A stretch of 64,000 nt of DNA from positions 22,074-86,073 of the forward strand of contig JABMOW010000147.1 of NCBI GenBank assembly GCA_013204025.1, written 5' to 3'. Below, piece after piece: positions 29,356 to 37,663 of the stretch (its first letter is position 1; each line of letters opens with the position of its first letter). The translations under genes were made by a program, and so were the position numbers. The notes beneath the pieces are model-generated. The model made no database searches and had not been told where the DNA came from. It was given only the letters and a program-made list of their open reading frames with translations. The DNA comes from Fidelibacterota bacterium (GTDB lineage Bacteria > Fidelibacterota > Marinisomatia > SCGC-AAA003-L08 > JACNLC01).

Positions 29356-29409
29356 TAAAACTTGATAAAAAACGATAATAGGTAAGATAGCAAGTGCCAA
29401 TTCAGAATT

Positions 29410-30159
29410 ATGAAAATATTTGAGACATTAGAAAATACAAGATTAGTGAAAGGATCAGGTGCATTAGCGCTCATTGATCCTGATCTAAAAAATGATGGGT
29501 TATTAAACGACATTACATCAAGTATAGTGGATGCAGATTTTGATGCGATCCTCGTCGGTGGTAGTCTGATAATGGATAACGGATTTGAGGACCGTATCAG
29601 TCATATACGTGAACTTACATCTCTTCCGATCATTATTTTCCCAGGATCTTCTCGTCAATTATCAGGAAAAGCTGATGCAGTTCTGTTCCTGTCTTTACAC
29701 AGCGGTCGGAATCCTCAATATCTCATCGGAGAGCATGTTGAATCAGCTCCTGTTATTCGCAATTTAGGAATCGAAGCTATTCCAACCAGTTATTTGCTGA
29801 TTGATGGAGGTGTAAAATCCTCTGTACAGGTCATGAGCAATACAACACCATTACCACCTGATAAACATGATATTATTCTTGCACATGCTCTTGCTGGCCA
29901 ATATATGGGATCTAAATTCGTTTTTTTCGAGGCAGGAAGTGGGGCAAAGGAATCCATACCGATTAAATTGCTGGATTATGTCTGTCAAAATTTGAAAATT
30001 CCGGTTATTGTTGGAGGAGGAGTCCGTGATGAGCACACCGCAGCGAAGATGGTTTCAGCAGGTGCAGGTTATGTGGTTATTGGTAATTTCCTTGAAAAAT
30101 GTAAGGATCAAAGCGTCTTGAACTCTATTGTCCGAGCTATTCACTACCGGGAGAATTAG
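29410..30159 (+). CDS. Geranylgeranylglyceryl-phosphate synthase family protein
   Basis: A 249-residue TIM-barrel prenyltransferase of the GGGPS/PcrB family, which joins sn-glycerol-1-phosphate to a polyprenyl diphosphate, the first ether-lipid step in archaea. Seen: LALIDPDLK near the N terminus, AILVGGSLI, IIFPGSSRQLSGKADAVLFL, a conserved SGRNPQYLIGEH, then YLLIDGG, FEAGSGA and VGGGVRDEHTA, in the family order. Sequences of this kind are known from Bacteroidota and other FCB bacteria as well as archaea; Bacillota PcrB prefers heptaprenyl diphosphate. Chain length and physiological product cannot be read here. The start is 54 bases after gcvPA. Confidence 0.9.
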   Translation: MKIFETLENTRLVKGSGALALIDPDLKNDGLLNDITSSIVDADFDAILVGGSLIMDNGFEDRISHIRELTSLPIIIFPGSSRQLSGKADAVLFLSLHSGRNPQYLIGEHVESAPVIRNLGIEAIPTSYLLIDGGVKSSVQVMSNTTPLPPDKHDIILAHALAGQYMGSKFVFFEAGSGAKESIPIKLLDYVCQNLKIPVIVGGGVRDEHTAAKMVSAGAGYVVIGNFLEKCKDQSVLNSIVRAIHYREN

Positions 30160-30192
30160 ATCGATCAGCAAGGAATACAACCGGTAAGCCCT

Positions 30193-31110
30193 TTGCACCA
30201 ATATGTGAAACACTACCTACTTCACTTGCAGTTTGAACGAAGATTATCTCAAAACACTGTAACCGCATATTGGGGTGATCTGAAAAAATATACGGATTAT
30301 TTGTACACCACATTTAATATCGCTCATCCGAGAAATATAAAATTAGAACAAATTCGTGAATTTGTGAAGATGTTAACACTATTGCCAATGAAGCATTCTA
30401 CTCATATCGGACTTCGAAAGAGCAGCATCATCCGATCCTATTCTGCGTTGAAGGGATTTCATCAATACTTGCTGGATGAAAATTATACAAAAAAGGATCC
30501 TACTCAACTTTTAGCCAGTCCAAAAATTGAAAAGAAATTACCTGAAGTGCTGACGGTAAATGAAGTGGAGCTAATCCTTAATTCGGTGGATTTGGAAGTT
30601 GAAACGGGTATCCGAGACCGTGCAATCATCAGCCTGTTGTATGCTTCAGGATTACGTGTGTCAGAGTTAATTCAGTTAAAGCTTATGGATATTTTCTCCG
30701 AAGAAGGTTTGATTCGAATTATGGGGAAGGGAAACAAGGAACGATATGTACCAATTGGTGACATCGCGCTTGCAGACACTACGACTTACGTACAGATACT
30801 CAGACCCCGTCTCGCCAGAAAAGGAGATGCCCGGGGTGCAGTCTTTCTTAATATTAGAGGTAAGCCATTATCGCGAATGAGTATTTGGAACATTTTCCAT
30901 ACGCATACCGTTAAGGCAGGGATCTTAAAAAAAGTCAGTCCGCATTCGTTACGACACAGTTTCGCTACCCATATGCTTGAGGGTGGAGCAGACTTACGTA
31001 TGGTACAGGAAATGCTGGGGCATTCCAGCATCATCACGACACAGATATACACTCATATGGATAAAATCCATTTGAAAGAAATTCATAAACAATATCACCC
31101 AAGAGGATAA
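30193..31110 (+). CDS. Tyrosine recombinase, XerC/XerD type
   Basis: Site-specific recombinase that resolves chromosome dimers at dif with FtsK, 305 residues starting with TTG at 30193. An N-terminal SAM-like DNA-binding domain (YLLHLQFERRLSQNTVTAYW) is followed by the catalytic domain with all expected residues: Arg in LYASGLRVSEL, Lys in GKGNKERYVP, HSLRHSFATHML (H-x-x-R), the His in LGHSSIITTQ and Tyr in IYTH. Length and housekeeping context favour XerC/XerD over a phage integrase; which of the two cannot be decided, and no dif site was seen. It abuts the M50 gene. Confidence 0.88.
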   Translation: MHQYVKHYLLHLQFERRLSQNTVTAYWGDLKKYTDYLYTTFNIAHPRNIKLEQIREFVKMLTLLPMKHSTHIGLRKSSIIRSYSALKGFHQYLLDENYTKKDPTQLLASPKIEKKLPEVLTVNEVELILNSVDLEVETGIRDRAIISLLYASGLRVSELIQLKLMDIFSEEGLIRIMGKGNKERYVPIGDIALADTTTYVQILRPRLARKGDARGAVFLNIRGKPLSRMSIWNIFHTHTVKAGILKKVSPHSLRHSFATHMLEGGADLRMVQEMLGHSSIITTQIYTHMDKIHLKEIHKQYHPRG

Positions 31111-31755
31111 ATGTTATTTAGATTACCAATGGAAGTACTCGTACTACTGCTGCCAACTTTATTATTTGCGCTGTGCTTTCATGAATTCTCGCATGCATAT
31201 ATGGCATATCGATTAGGAGACGATACCGCAGCAAGGATGGGGAGGTTGACGCTTAATCCCCTTTCTCATATTGATCCTGTGGGGGCAATGATGATTTTGT
31301 TTGTGGGATTTGGATGGGCAAAACCAGTACCGGTAAATCCCATGAATTTGAGAAATATGCGGGTGGACATGATGAAAGTTGCATTTGCTGGTCCTCTATC
31401 AAATCTTATATTAGCGCTCATCGCAGGTATATTCATCAGATTGACCGGATACAAAACAGGTGTGGAATTACAAATTGGGGGGACCATTCCATTCCTGCTA
31501 TTAATATTTATGCAAATCAACATCATGCTCGCTGTTTTCAATATGATTCCGCTGGCTCCCTTGGATGGTTCACGAATATTTTCAGGATTACTCGAAAGAA
31601 AATTTCCGGACATGGTTCGAAATTTGCAAATTTACGGTCCCCGGATTCTGATGGGAATAATCATGGTTGGTTATTTGACCAATATTCATATCCTTGGATG
31701 GATCATTCAACCATTTTTAAAGCTGTTTATGTATCTTTTTGCAGGTATTCAATAG
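31111..31755 (+). CDS. Site-2 protease family (M50) membrane metallopeptidase
   Basis: A 214-residue integral membrane protein. The zinc motif HEFSH is at residues 24-28 within the first membrane helix, and the third ligand motif is in FNMIPLAPLDGSRI (about 146-159). About five membrane helices. The motif GFGWAKPVPVNP is typical of the short M50B family (YwhC/SpoIVFB-like), which lacks the PDZ domain of RseP. Substrate unknown. The ATG directly follows the xer stop with no gap, so the two are cotranscribed. Confidence 0.88.
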   Translation: MLFRLPMEVLVLLLPTLLFALCFHEFSHAYMAYRLGDDTAARMGRLTLNPLSHIDPVGAMMILFVGFGWAKPVPVNPMNLRNMRVDMMKVAFAGPLSNLILALIAGIFIRLTGYKTGVELQIGGTIPFLLLIFMQINIMLAVFNMIPLAPLDGSRIFSGLLERKFPDMVRNLQIYGPRILMGIIMVGYLTNIHILGWIIQPFLKLFMYLFAGIQ

Positions 31756-31761
31756 TCATTT

Positions 31762-31908
31762 ATGGTTATTAAAAAGAAAACGGATATGCCTCATAAATTC
31801 AGACATTTAATTAGCCAACATTACAGAAATGCAAGTACTCCTTTGCAGACGCTGAAATTTTTAGTTATTTTACTTCTGGTCATTTATATGATCAGCAAAC
31901 TCAGTTAG
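31762..31908 (+). CDS. 48-residue single-helix membrane protein
   Basis: Short reading frame of 48 codons, ATG at 31762 and TAG at 31906-31908, located 6 bases after the M50 peptidase stop. The product starts basic (MVIKKKTDMPHKFRH), is polar up to about residue 29, and ends with one strong hydrophobic helix (LKFLVILLLVIYMIS, about 31-45). That is a credible N-in small membrane protein. Close spacing suggests it is the last gene of the xer-M50 operon, perhaps acting with the protease. No family recognised and no good Shine-Dalgarno, so coding status is likely but not certain. Confidence 0.5.
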   Translation: MVIKKKTDMPHKFRHLISQHYRNASTPLQTLKFLVILLLVIYMISKLS

Positions 31909-31920
31909 TATTAATCCTTA

Positions 31921-31968
31921 ATGTCTACAACTTCAGCATTAACACGATTTAATCACTCACATCATTGA
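31921..31968 (+). other. Possible His-containing leader ORF before ftcD
   Basis: A 15-codon frame ATG...TGA ending in Arg-Phe-Asn-His-Ser-His-His-stop. Its stop codon lies immediately before the AAAGGA ribosome-binding site of ftcD, a gene of histidine breakdown. Three His codons in the last four sense codons recall amino-acid-sensing leaders, but there is no visible Shine-Dalgarno for it and no attenuator hairpin. It may be chance. Confidence 0.15.
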
Positions 31969-31980
31969 TAAAGGAAATCC

Positions 31981-33654
31981 ATGAAAATCGTTGAATGTGT
32001 TCCTAATTTTAGCGAAGGACGCGATCATAATAAAATCAAGATTATTACCGATGCTATTAGTTCGGTTTCGGGAATCAGTTTATTGGATGTGGATCCGGGT
32101 GCGGATACTAACCGTACTGTAGTCACTTTTGTGGGTGAACCTGATAATGTGATAGAAGCAGCCTTTCAAGCCATCAAGACCGCCGCTTCTGTTTTGGATA
32201 TGAGATTACATCATGGCGCTCATGCCAGAATGGGAGCAACGGATGTATGTCCATTTGTACCGGTTGCAAATATTACGATGGAAGAATGTGTTTTACTTTC
32301 TCAGCGGCTGGCAAAAAGAGTGGGAGATGAACTGAACATTCCTGTTTTTCTGTATGAAAACTCGGCGTCCAAACCGGATCGTCAGAACTTAGCCAATGTC
32401 CGTTCAGGAGAATATGAGGGGATGGCGGCAAAACTGAAAGATCCAGAATGGCACCCTGATTTTGGTCCTGTGGTATTGGATGAAAAAGCAGGAGTTACCG
32501 CTATTGGAGCAAGAGAGTTTCTCGTCGCCTACAATGTGAATCTGAATACTCAATCAAAAGCCATCGCTTCGGATATTGCTCTGGATATTCGTGAAGCTGG
32601 TCGGCGCGCTAGAAACGAAAAGGGCAAATTTATCTCCGATGAGGAGGGTAATCCTGTTATGACCCTCGGAAAATTAAAATTTGTGAAGGCGGTGGGGTGG
32701 TATATCGATGAATACCAAATTGCTCAATTATCCATGAATCTGACAAATTACAAGATTACCCCTGTTCATAGTGCTTTCGAAGAGTCACGCGAGCAAGCCC
32801 GATTGAGAGGAGTCAGAGTTACAGGAAGCGAATTGGTGGGACTGATCCCTCTGCAAGCCATATTGGATGCCGGCATTTATTACTTACAAAAACAAAACCG
32901 ATCCATCGGTATACCCACAGAGGACATCATCCATATTGCCGTAAAATCACTTGGACTGGATGATCTGTCACCTTTTGATCCCAAAGAAAAAATTATCGAA
33001 TACCAGATTGGTCATGAATTTGGATCATTAGCAACCATGTCAATTGACAAGTTTATGGATGAGTTATCAAGAGAATCTCCAGCACCAGGAGGAGGAAGTG
33101 TATCTGCCTTAGCTGGCTCTTTAGGTGCAGCTTTAGCAGCTATGGTATCCAATCTCACAACTGGTAAAAAGAAATTCCGAGGCGTTTTTGATAAAATGCA
33201 GACGCTGGGAATTCAGGGACAGGAGTTGAAAGTCAGATTACTTAAATTGATCGACGAGGATACCAATGCCTTCAACGAGGTAATGAATGCATATCGATTA
33301 CCCGCCGGCGATAAAGACGAAACTGCTAAAAAGGAGCAGGCCATTGAAATGGCGAATCAGCACGCAACAAACATTCCGTTCCAAGTTGTGAAAGCCTGTG
33401 CTGAAGTGATGACTCTGGCAACACAAGCTGCGTCATTTGGTAATCCTAATTCAGTCTCTGATGCCGGTGTTGCAGGAGAAATGGCTCATGCAGGTGCACA
33501 CGGCGCAGCACTAAATGTGATCATAAATTTAAATAGCATTTCGGATGAGAGCTTTTGCAACAGTATGCGTCAAAATACTGAACAAATTCTCCAAGCAGTG
33601 GATAATGATCTGGCATCATTAAGACAAATCGTAAACGGAAAACTCAACAATTGA
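31981..33654 (+). CDS. ftcD: Bifunctional glutamate formimidoyltransferase / formiminotetrahydrofolate cyclodeaminase
   Basis: Two enzymes of histidine degradation in one chain: transfer of the formimino group from formiminoglutamate to tetrahydrofolate, then cyclodeamination to 5,10-methenyl-THF. It has 557 residues, close to the 541 of the vertebrate enzyme. The N-terminal transferase begins IVECVPNFSEGRD and includes LHHGAHARMGATDVCPFVP (about 77-95). The cyclodeaminase starts near residue 355 with SIDKFMDELSRESPAPGGGS and SALAGSLGAALAAMV. Many bacteria encode the two separately. hutH, hutU and hutI are not in the window. RBS AAAGGA. Confidence 0.95.
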   Translation: MKIVECVPNFSEGRDHNKIKIITDAISSVSGISLLDVDPGADTNRTVVTFVGEPDNVIEAAFQAIKTAASVLDMRLHHGAHARMGATDVCPFVPVANITMEECVLLSQRLAKRVGDELNIPVFLYENSASKPDRQNLANVRSGEYEGMAAKLKDPEWHPDFGPVVLDEKAGVTAIGAREFLVAYNVNLNTQSKAIASDIALDIREAGRRARNEKGKFISDEEGNPVMTLGKLKFVKAVGWYIDEYQIAQLSMNLTNYKITPVHSAFEESREQARLRGVRVTGSELVGLIPLQAILDAGIYYLQKQNRSIGIPTEDIIHIAVKSLGLDDLSPFDPKEKIIEYQIGHEFGSLATMSIDKFMDELSRESPAPGGGSVSALAGSLGAALAAMVSNLTTGKKKFRGVFDKMQTLGIQGQELKVRLLKLIDEDTNAFNEVMNAYRLPAGDKDETAKKEQAIEMANQHATNIPFQVVKACAEVMTLATQAASFGNPNSVSDAGVAGEMAHAGAHGAALNVIINLNSISDESFCNSMRQNTEQILQAVDNDLASLRQIVNGKLNN

Positions 33655-33667
33655 TCATACAGGCCAC

Positions 33668-35485
33668 ATGAAAATGATTCCTTCTAAAATCCAATTGTTA
33701 CCGACTCAGCTGATTAATCAGATTGCTGCTGGTGAAGTCATTGAAAGACCGTCATCGATCGTGAAAGAATTGATCGAAAATTCGGTGGATGCTCATGCAA
33801 AAAATATCGAAATCATTATTCAGGATGGTGGTAAATCCCTCATCCAGATTATTGACGACGGAGACGGTATGGACTCAGAAGATCTGGGCATGAGTTTTCA
33901 AAGGCATGCGACAAGTAAAATCCGACATCAGGAAGAATTGAGAAATATTACATCCCTTGGATTTCGAGGAGAAGCTTTACCCAGTATCGCTTCGGTCTCT
34001 CATATCAATGCCAGAAGTTCAATAAATGGTGAAGAAGGAAATGAAATCAGCCTCAAGGGTGGTGAAGTCCAATATATTCGACCAGCGCCATCAAATACAG
34101 GGACGTCAATTCAGATTAAAAATTTGTTTTTCAATACGCCCGCTCGTCGGAAATTTCTGAAAACTACAGAAATTGAGAAAAGAAATATTTATCTTGTGGT
34201 GCGCACTTATTCTCTAGCCTATCCTAAAATAGGCTTCACTCTGACAGATGCAGAAAAACATGTTTACAAGCTTCGTGGAAATGATCTTGCTGGACGTATC
34301 AGTGATATTTATGGTAAAAAATTCGGCGAAAATCTTTTACCAGTTACACTTACCAAAGATCATTTCATGGTTTCCGGATTTACCGGGAATCTCAATCTGG
34401 TAAAAAAACGTATGGGTGAGCAGTTTCTCTTTTTAAATGGAAGAGCTATCCAAAACCGATTGATCAATTCAGCTGTCTTTGGCTCATATAAATCCCTTCT
34501 CTCAAGAGGAGAATATCCGTTTTTCATTCTGAATCTGCAAATACCTCCAGATATGGTTGATGTCAATGTCCATCCTGCAAAATCAGAAGTTCGTTTTAAG
34601 GATGAATGGCGTGTTTTTTATGTGGTTAAATCTGCAGTTACTCAGGCACTTACAGATTTGCTGAAGACGATACCTGATTACACACCATTCAATTATTATG
34701 GTGCAGACAAGTCTGTAACATCAGATCATGGACAACTAAAGTTATCACCATCTATCCCAGGACAATTCCCGGCAGGATTTGAAACAGCGCCACATCACAG
34801 AGATCAGGAAAAAGTTCTGGGGAATACGTCCAGTGTTATCACAGAATCCACAATCAGGAAAGCGCATGAACGGATTGAGGCACTCACAAAGTCGTCTCAA
34901 GTAGATGACAAAATAATCCCCACTGACAATCTGTGGCAAATTCAGAATAAATATATTCTTACTGAAGTGAATCAAGGTCTTATCATTATCGATCAGCATG
35001 TAGCACATGAACGGATCTTATTTGAATCTGCAAAAAAAGCACTTGAAGGAAATGGTATCCCGTCTCAAACCGTATTATTTCCGCAGACCATCAAATTTTT
35101 ACCAGAAGAATACTCAAAGTTTTTAGGCGTTATTCCATACTTGCATAAAATCGGATTTAAAATGCGCGAATTTGGCGTAAATACTATTATTGTCGAGGGT
35201 GTACCTTCGGACATTTATTCTGGTTCTGTTGAAGAAATAGTCCACGAGATATTGGATAAATACATTGAGAAACAGGAAATGAATGCGTCGTTCTTGGATC
35301 ACATGGCTGCGACCTATGCCTGCAAAGCGGCTATCAAAGCAGGTGATCGTCTGAAACAAGAGGAAATGAAAAATCTGGTGGATAAGCTATTTGCGACGGA
35401 CCATCCTTACTATTGTCCTCATGGAAGGCCGATTATCGTTCGTCTCGGGATTGATGAACTGGACAAACGATTTGAACGAATTTGA
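33668..35485 (+). CDS. mutL: DNA mismatch repair protein MutL, endonuclease type
   Basis: Matchmaker and nicking nuclease of mismatch repair, 605 residues. The GHKL ATPase domain has IAAGEVIERPSSIVKELIENS (ATP motif I), DDGDGM, and GFRGEALPSI. The C-terminal dimerisation domain (about 415-605) has DQHVAHERILFE, matching the endonuclease motif DQHA(X)2E(X)4E with Val for Ala, plus ACKAAIKAGD and CPHGRP, so this MutL should cut DNA as in MutH-less bacteria. mutS is not in the window. The stop overlaps the TTG start of miaA by 4 bases, the common mutL-miaA pairing. Confidence 0.96.
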   Translation: MKMIPSKIQLLPTQLINQIAAGEVIERPSSIVKELIENSVDAHAKNIEIIIQDGGKSLIQIIDDGDGMDSEDLGMSFQRHATSKIRHQEELRNITSLGFRGEALPSIASVSHINARSSINGEEGNEISLKGGEVQYIRPAPSNTGTSIQIKNLFFNTPARRKFLKTTEIEKRNIYLVVRTYSLAYPKIGFTLTDAEKHVYKLRGNDLAGRISDIYGKKFGENLLPVTLTKDHFMVSGFTGNLNLVKKRMGEQFLFLNGRAIQNRLINSAVFGSYKSLLSRGEYPFFILNLQIPPDMVDVNVHPAKSEVRFKDEWRVFYVVKSAVTQALTDLLKTIPDYTPFNYYGADKSVTSDHGQLKLSPSIPGQFPAGFETAPHHRDQEKVLGNTSSVITESTIRKAHERIEALTKSSQVDDKIIPTDNLWQIQNKYILTEVNQGLIIIDQHVAHERILFESAKKALEGNGIPSQTVLFPQTIKFLPEEYSKFLGVIPYLHKIGFKMREFGVNTIIVEGVPSDIYSGSVEEIVHEILDKYIEKQEMNASFLDHMAATYACKAAIKAGDRLKQEEMKNLVDKLFATDHPYYCPHGRPIIVRLGIDELDKRFERI

Positions 35486-36432
35486 GTATTCCGGATTCAA
35501 TCATTTCATCGATTGGAAGTAAAATTCCTGTTGTCGTTGGACCTACTGCAGTGGGTAAAACCGGATTTTCTATACAGCTTGCAAAACAACTGAATGGTGA
35601 AATCATTTCTGTTGACTCCAGACAAATTTATCGTGATTTCATCATTGGAACTGCTCAACCCACAAATGAAGAGTTGAAATCTGTTCCACACAACCTCATT
35701 GGTACCTTAAATGCGGACGAAATCGTGAATTCAGGACAGTATGCTGATTGGGTCTCTGCTCTTATCGTAGCAATAAAAGATCGTGGTCATCTCCCGGTGC
35801 TTGTTGGTGGATCCTTTTTGTATCTTCAGTCTATCATAAATGGGATTATAAGAACGGCAGATGGGAGTCCGAAGATTCGACAAAATATAATGCAGGAAAT
35901 CGACGAAAAAGGGATTGATACCATGATGTCAAGACTTCACCAAATCGATTCGGACTATGCAGCAATCGTACACCCAAATGATGTGAAACGGCTGGTGAGA
36001 GCATTAGAGATTTATGAGATTACAGGGAAACCCCCCAGTGAAGTATTTCTCGAACAACAGAAATTAGATCAGGAGTTACAGCACCAGTATTTCGTCATCG
36101 GACTGACTTGCGAAAGAGCCAAATTATACCAGAGAATAGAAAACCGCGTAGATGATATGATTCAAGCTGGTTGGCAACAGGAAACTCATAATTTGCTTGC
36201 TTCAGGAGTAAGCCGTACATCTCATGCCATGCAAAGTTTGGGATATAAACAATTGGTGGAGGTCGAACAGGGGGCCGTCGCATTAGAAGAGGCGATTGTG
36301 ATTATTAAGCAGAAAACACGACAATTTGCGAAAAAACAGATTACCTGGATGAACAAAATGTCAATTGATATGATTTTAGATTGCGACGTAAGTTATAAAA
36401 GTAGTTCACTCTACGATTGGAAAACAGATTAA
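35482..36432 (+). CDS. miaA: tRNA dimethylallyltransferase
   Basis: Adds the dimethylallyl group to A37 of tRNAs reading UNN codons. It has 316 residues. The P-loop VVGPTAVGKT (about 14-23), ISVDSRQIYRDFIIGTAQP (substrate-binding Asp and Gln/Arg), VLVGGSFLYLQSI and the C-terminal KQITWM follow the family. The start is TTG at 35482, inside the mutL stop region. The downstream gene overlaps by one base (TAATG). Confidence 0.95.
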   Translation: MSIPDSIISSIGSKIPVVVGPTAVGKTGFSIQLAKQLNGEIISVDSRQIYRDFIIGTAQPTNEELKSVPHNLIGTLNADEIVNSGQYADWVSALIVAIKDRGHLPVLVGGSFLYLQSIINGIIRTADGSPKIRQNIMQEIDEKGIDTMMSRLHQIDSDYAAIVHPNDVKRLVRALEIYEITGKPPSEVFLEQQKLDQELQHQYFVIGLTCERAKLYQRIENRVDDMIQAGWQQETHNLLASGVSRTSHAMQSLGYKQLVEVEQGAVALEEAIVIIKQKTRQFAKKQITWMNKMSIDMILDCDVSYKSSSLYDWKTD

Positions 36433-37061
36433 TGAAAAAAGGAATTAAACAAACCGTATTTGCTGGTATTTTGGCTGTCCTACCCTTTGCTTTGACAGTT
36501 TTGATTTTGTTGTGGCTATTCCGGTTTTTCGCTAAACCTGGTGCCAGAATCCTTGAGTACATTTTTGTAAAGCAGGAAATCCCAAAATACGTCCCTGAAT
36601 TACTGGGATTCATCCTCACATTTCTGTTTATCTACATTTTAGGTCTGATCGTTAGGAATGTACTGGGAAAGCGCTTGATTACAAAAATGGAAAATGCTAT
36701 TTCCAGAATCCCGGTAGTCAATTCTATTTTCAATACAATTAAACAGATCACTTCCACTATTAGTGAACCCCGAGAACAGGCATTTCAAAAAGTAGTTCTC
36801 GTAGAATATCCGCGAATTGGGATTTGGACTATCATGATGGTTACAGGAAGCTCTCAGAATAAAAGTGGCAAAGAATTTTATCAGTTATTCGTACCAACAA
36901 CACCCAATCCCACATCCGGATATATGTTAATCGTGCCAAAATCTGATGTAGTCGAAACAAATCTCACAATTGAGGATGGTTTGAAAGCCATCATTTCCGG
37001 TGGACTTTTAGCTGGAAAGATCAATTCTATACCTGATTTAGTAGAAGGAAAAGAGTTATGA
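36432..37061 (+). CDS. DUF502 family membrane protein
   Basis: A 209-residue membrane protein with two N-terminal helices (about 4-28 and 52-76) and a soluble C-terminal domain containing RIPVVNSIFNTIKQI, VVLVEYPRIGIWTIMMVTG and PNPTSGYMLIVPKSDV, which identify DUF502. Function unknown. I chose the ATG at 36432, which overlaps the miaA stop as TAATG, a junction seen repeatedly in this window. A TTG five codons upstream is also in frame but lies inside miaA. It overlaps tag by ATGA. Confidence 0.85.
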   Translation: MKKGIKQTVFAGILAVLPFALTVLILLWLFRFFAKPGARILEYIFVKQEIPKYVPELLGFILTFLFIYILGLIVRNVLGKRLITKMENAISRIPVVNSIFNTIKQITSTISEPREQAFQKVVLVEYPRIGIWTIMMVTGSSQNKSGKEFYQLFVPTTPNPTSGYMLIVPKSDVVETNLTIEDGLKAIISGGLLAGKINSIPDLVEGKEL

Positions 37062-37663
37062 TCGAAGCTCCCGTAAGATGTGGTTGGCCTGGTGATAATG
37101 AGTTAATGGTTCGTTATCATGACGAAGAGTGGGGTGTACCGGTAACTGACGACCGTAAGATATTCGAGTTTATGATTCTGGATGCGTTTCAGGCTGGACT
37201 CAGTTGGTCAATTGTCTTGAATAAACGAATTGGTTTTGCGCAGGCATTTGATAATTTTGATCCTGAAAAAATTGCACTCTACGACGAAAATAAAATTCAG
37301 GAGTTAATTCTAGATCCATCAATTATCAGAAATAAACTAAAAATCAGATCTACCGTCCGAAATGCTCAATTATTTTTGGAAATCCAATCCAAGTACAATG
37401 GTTTTCATCATTATATCTGGCAATTTACGGATGGTAAACCTATAGTGAATCAATTTAGTGTAATGAGCGAAATTCCTGCAAAAACGGATGAATCGGATTT
37501 AATGAGCAATGACCTCAAAAAGATAGGATTTAAATTTGTAGGATCAACTATTTGTTATGCATTCATGCAAGCCGCAGGGATGGTGAATGACCATATGGTA
37601 GATTGTTTTAGGTATGAACCACTGAAGCAGTTAGCGCTTCAAATGGGATCTGATAAGCAGTAA
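37058..37663 (+). CDS. tag: DNA-3-methyladenine glycosylase I
   Basis: Removes 3-methyladenine from DNA in base-excision repair. It has 201 residues. The zinc ligands of the Tag family appear at both ends: Cys in RCGWPGDNELMVRYHDEEWG (Cys, His) and His/Cys in NDHMVDCF. DAFQAGLSWSIVLNKR forms the base-recognition region. It overlaps the DUF502 gene by ATGA. Its last 56 bases overlap, tail to tail, the minus-strand Dus gene. Confidence 0.93.
   Translation: MIEAPVRCGWPGDNELMVRYHDEEWGVPVTDDRKIFEFMILDAFQAGLSWSIVLNKRIGFAQAFDNFDPEKIALYDENKIQELILDPSIIRNKLKIRSTVRNAQLFLEIQSKYNGFHHYIWQFTDGKPIVNQFSVMSEIPAKTDESDLMSNDLKKIGFKFVGSTICYAFMQAAGMVNDHMVDCFRYEPLKQLALQMGSDKQ

Noticed and set aside
30193..31110. 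Integrase of a mobile element
   Set aside because: No attachment repeats, phage genes or composition change nearby; the protein is a standard 305-residue Xer type within a housekeeping operon.
31314..31772. 152-codon frame overlapping the M50 peptidase
   Set aside because: It is out of frame with a clear membrane metalloprotease and has no recognisable features; a shadow frame.
36417..36431. TTG at 36417 as the DUF502 start
   Set aside because: It would overlap miaA by 16 bases; ATG at 36432 gives the TAATG junction common here.
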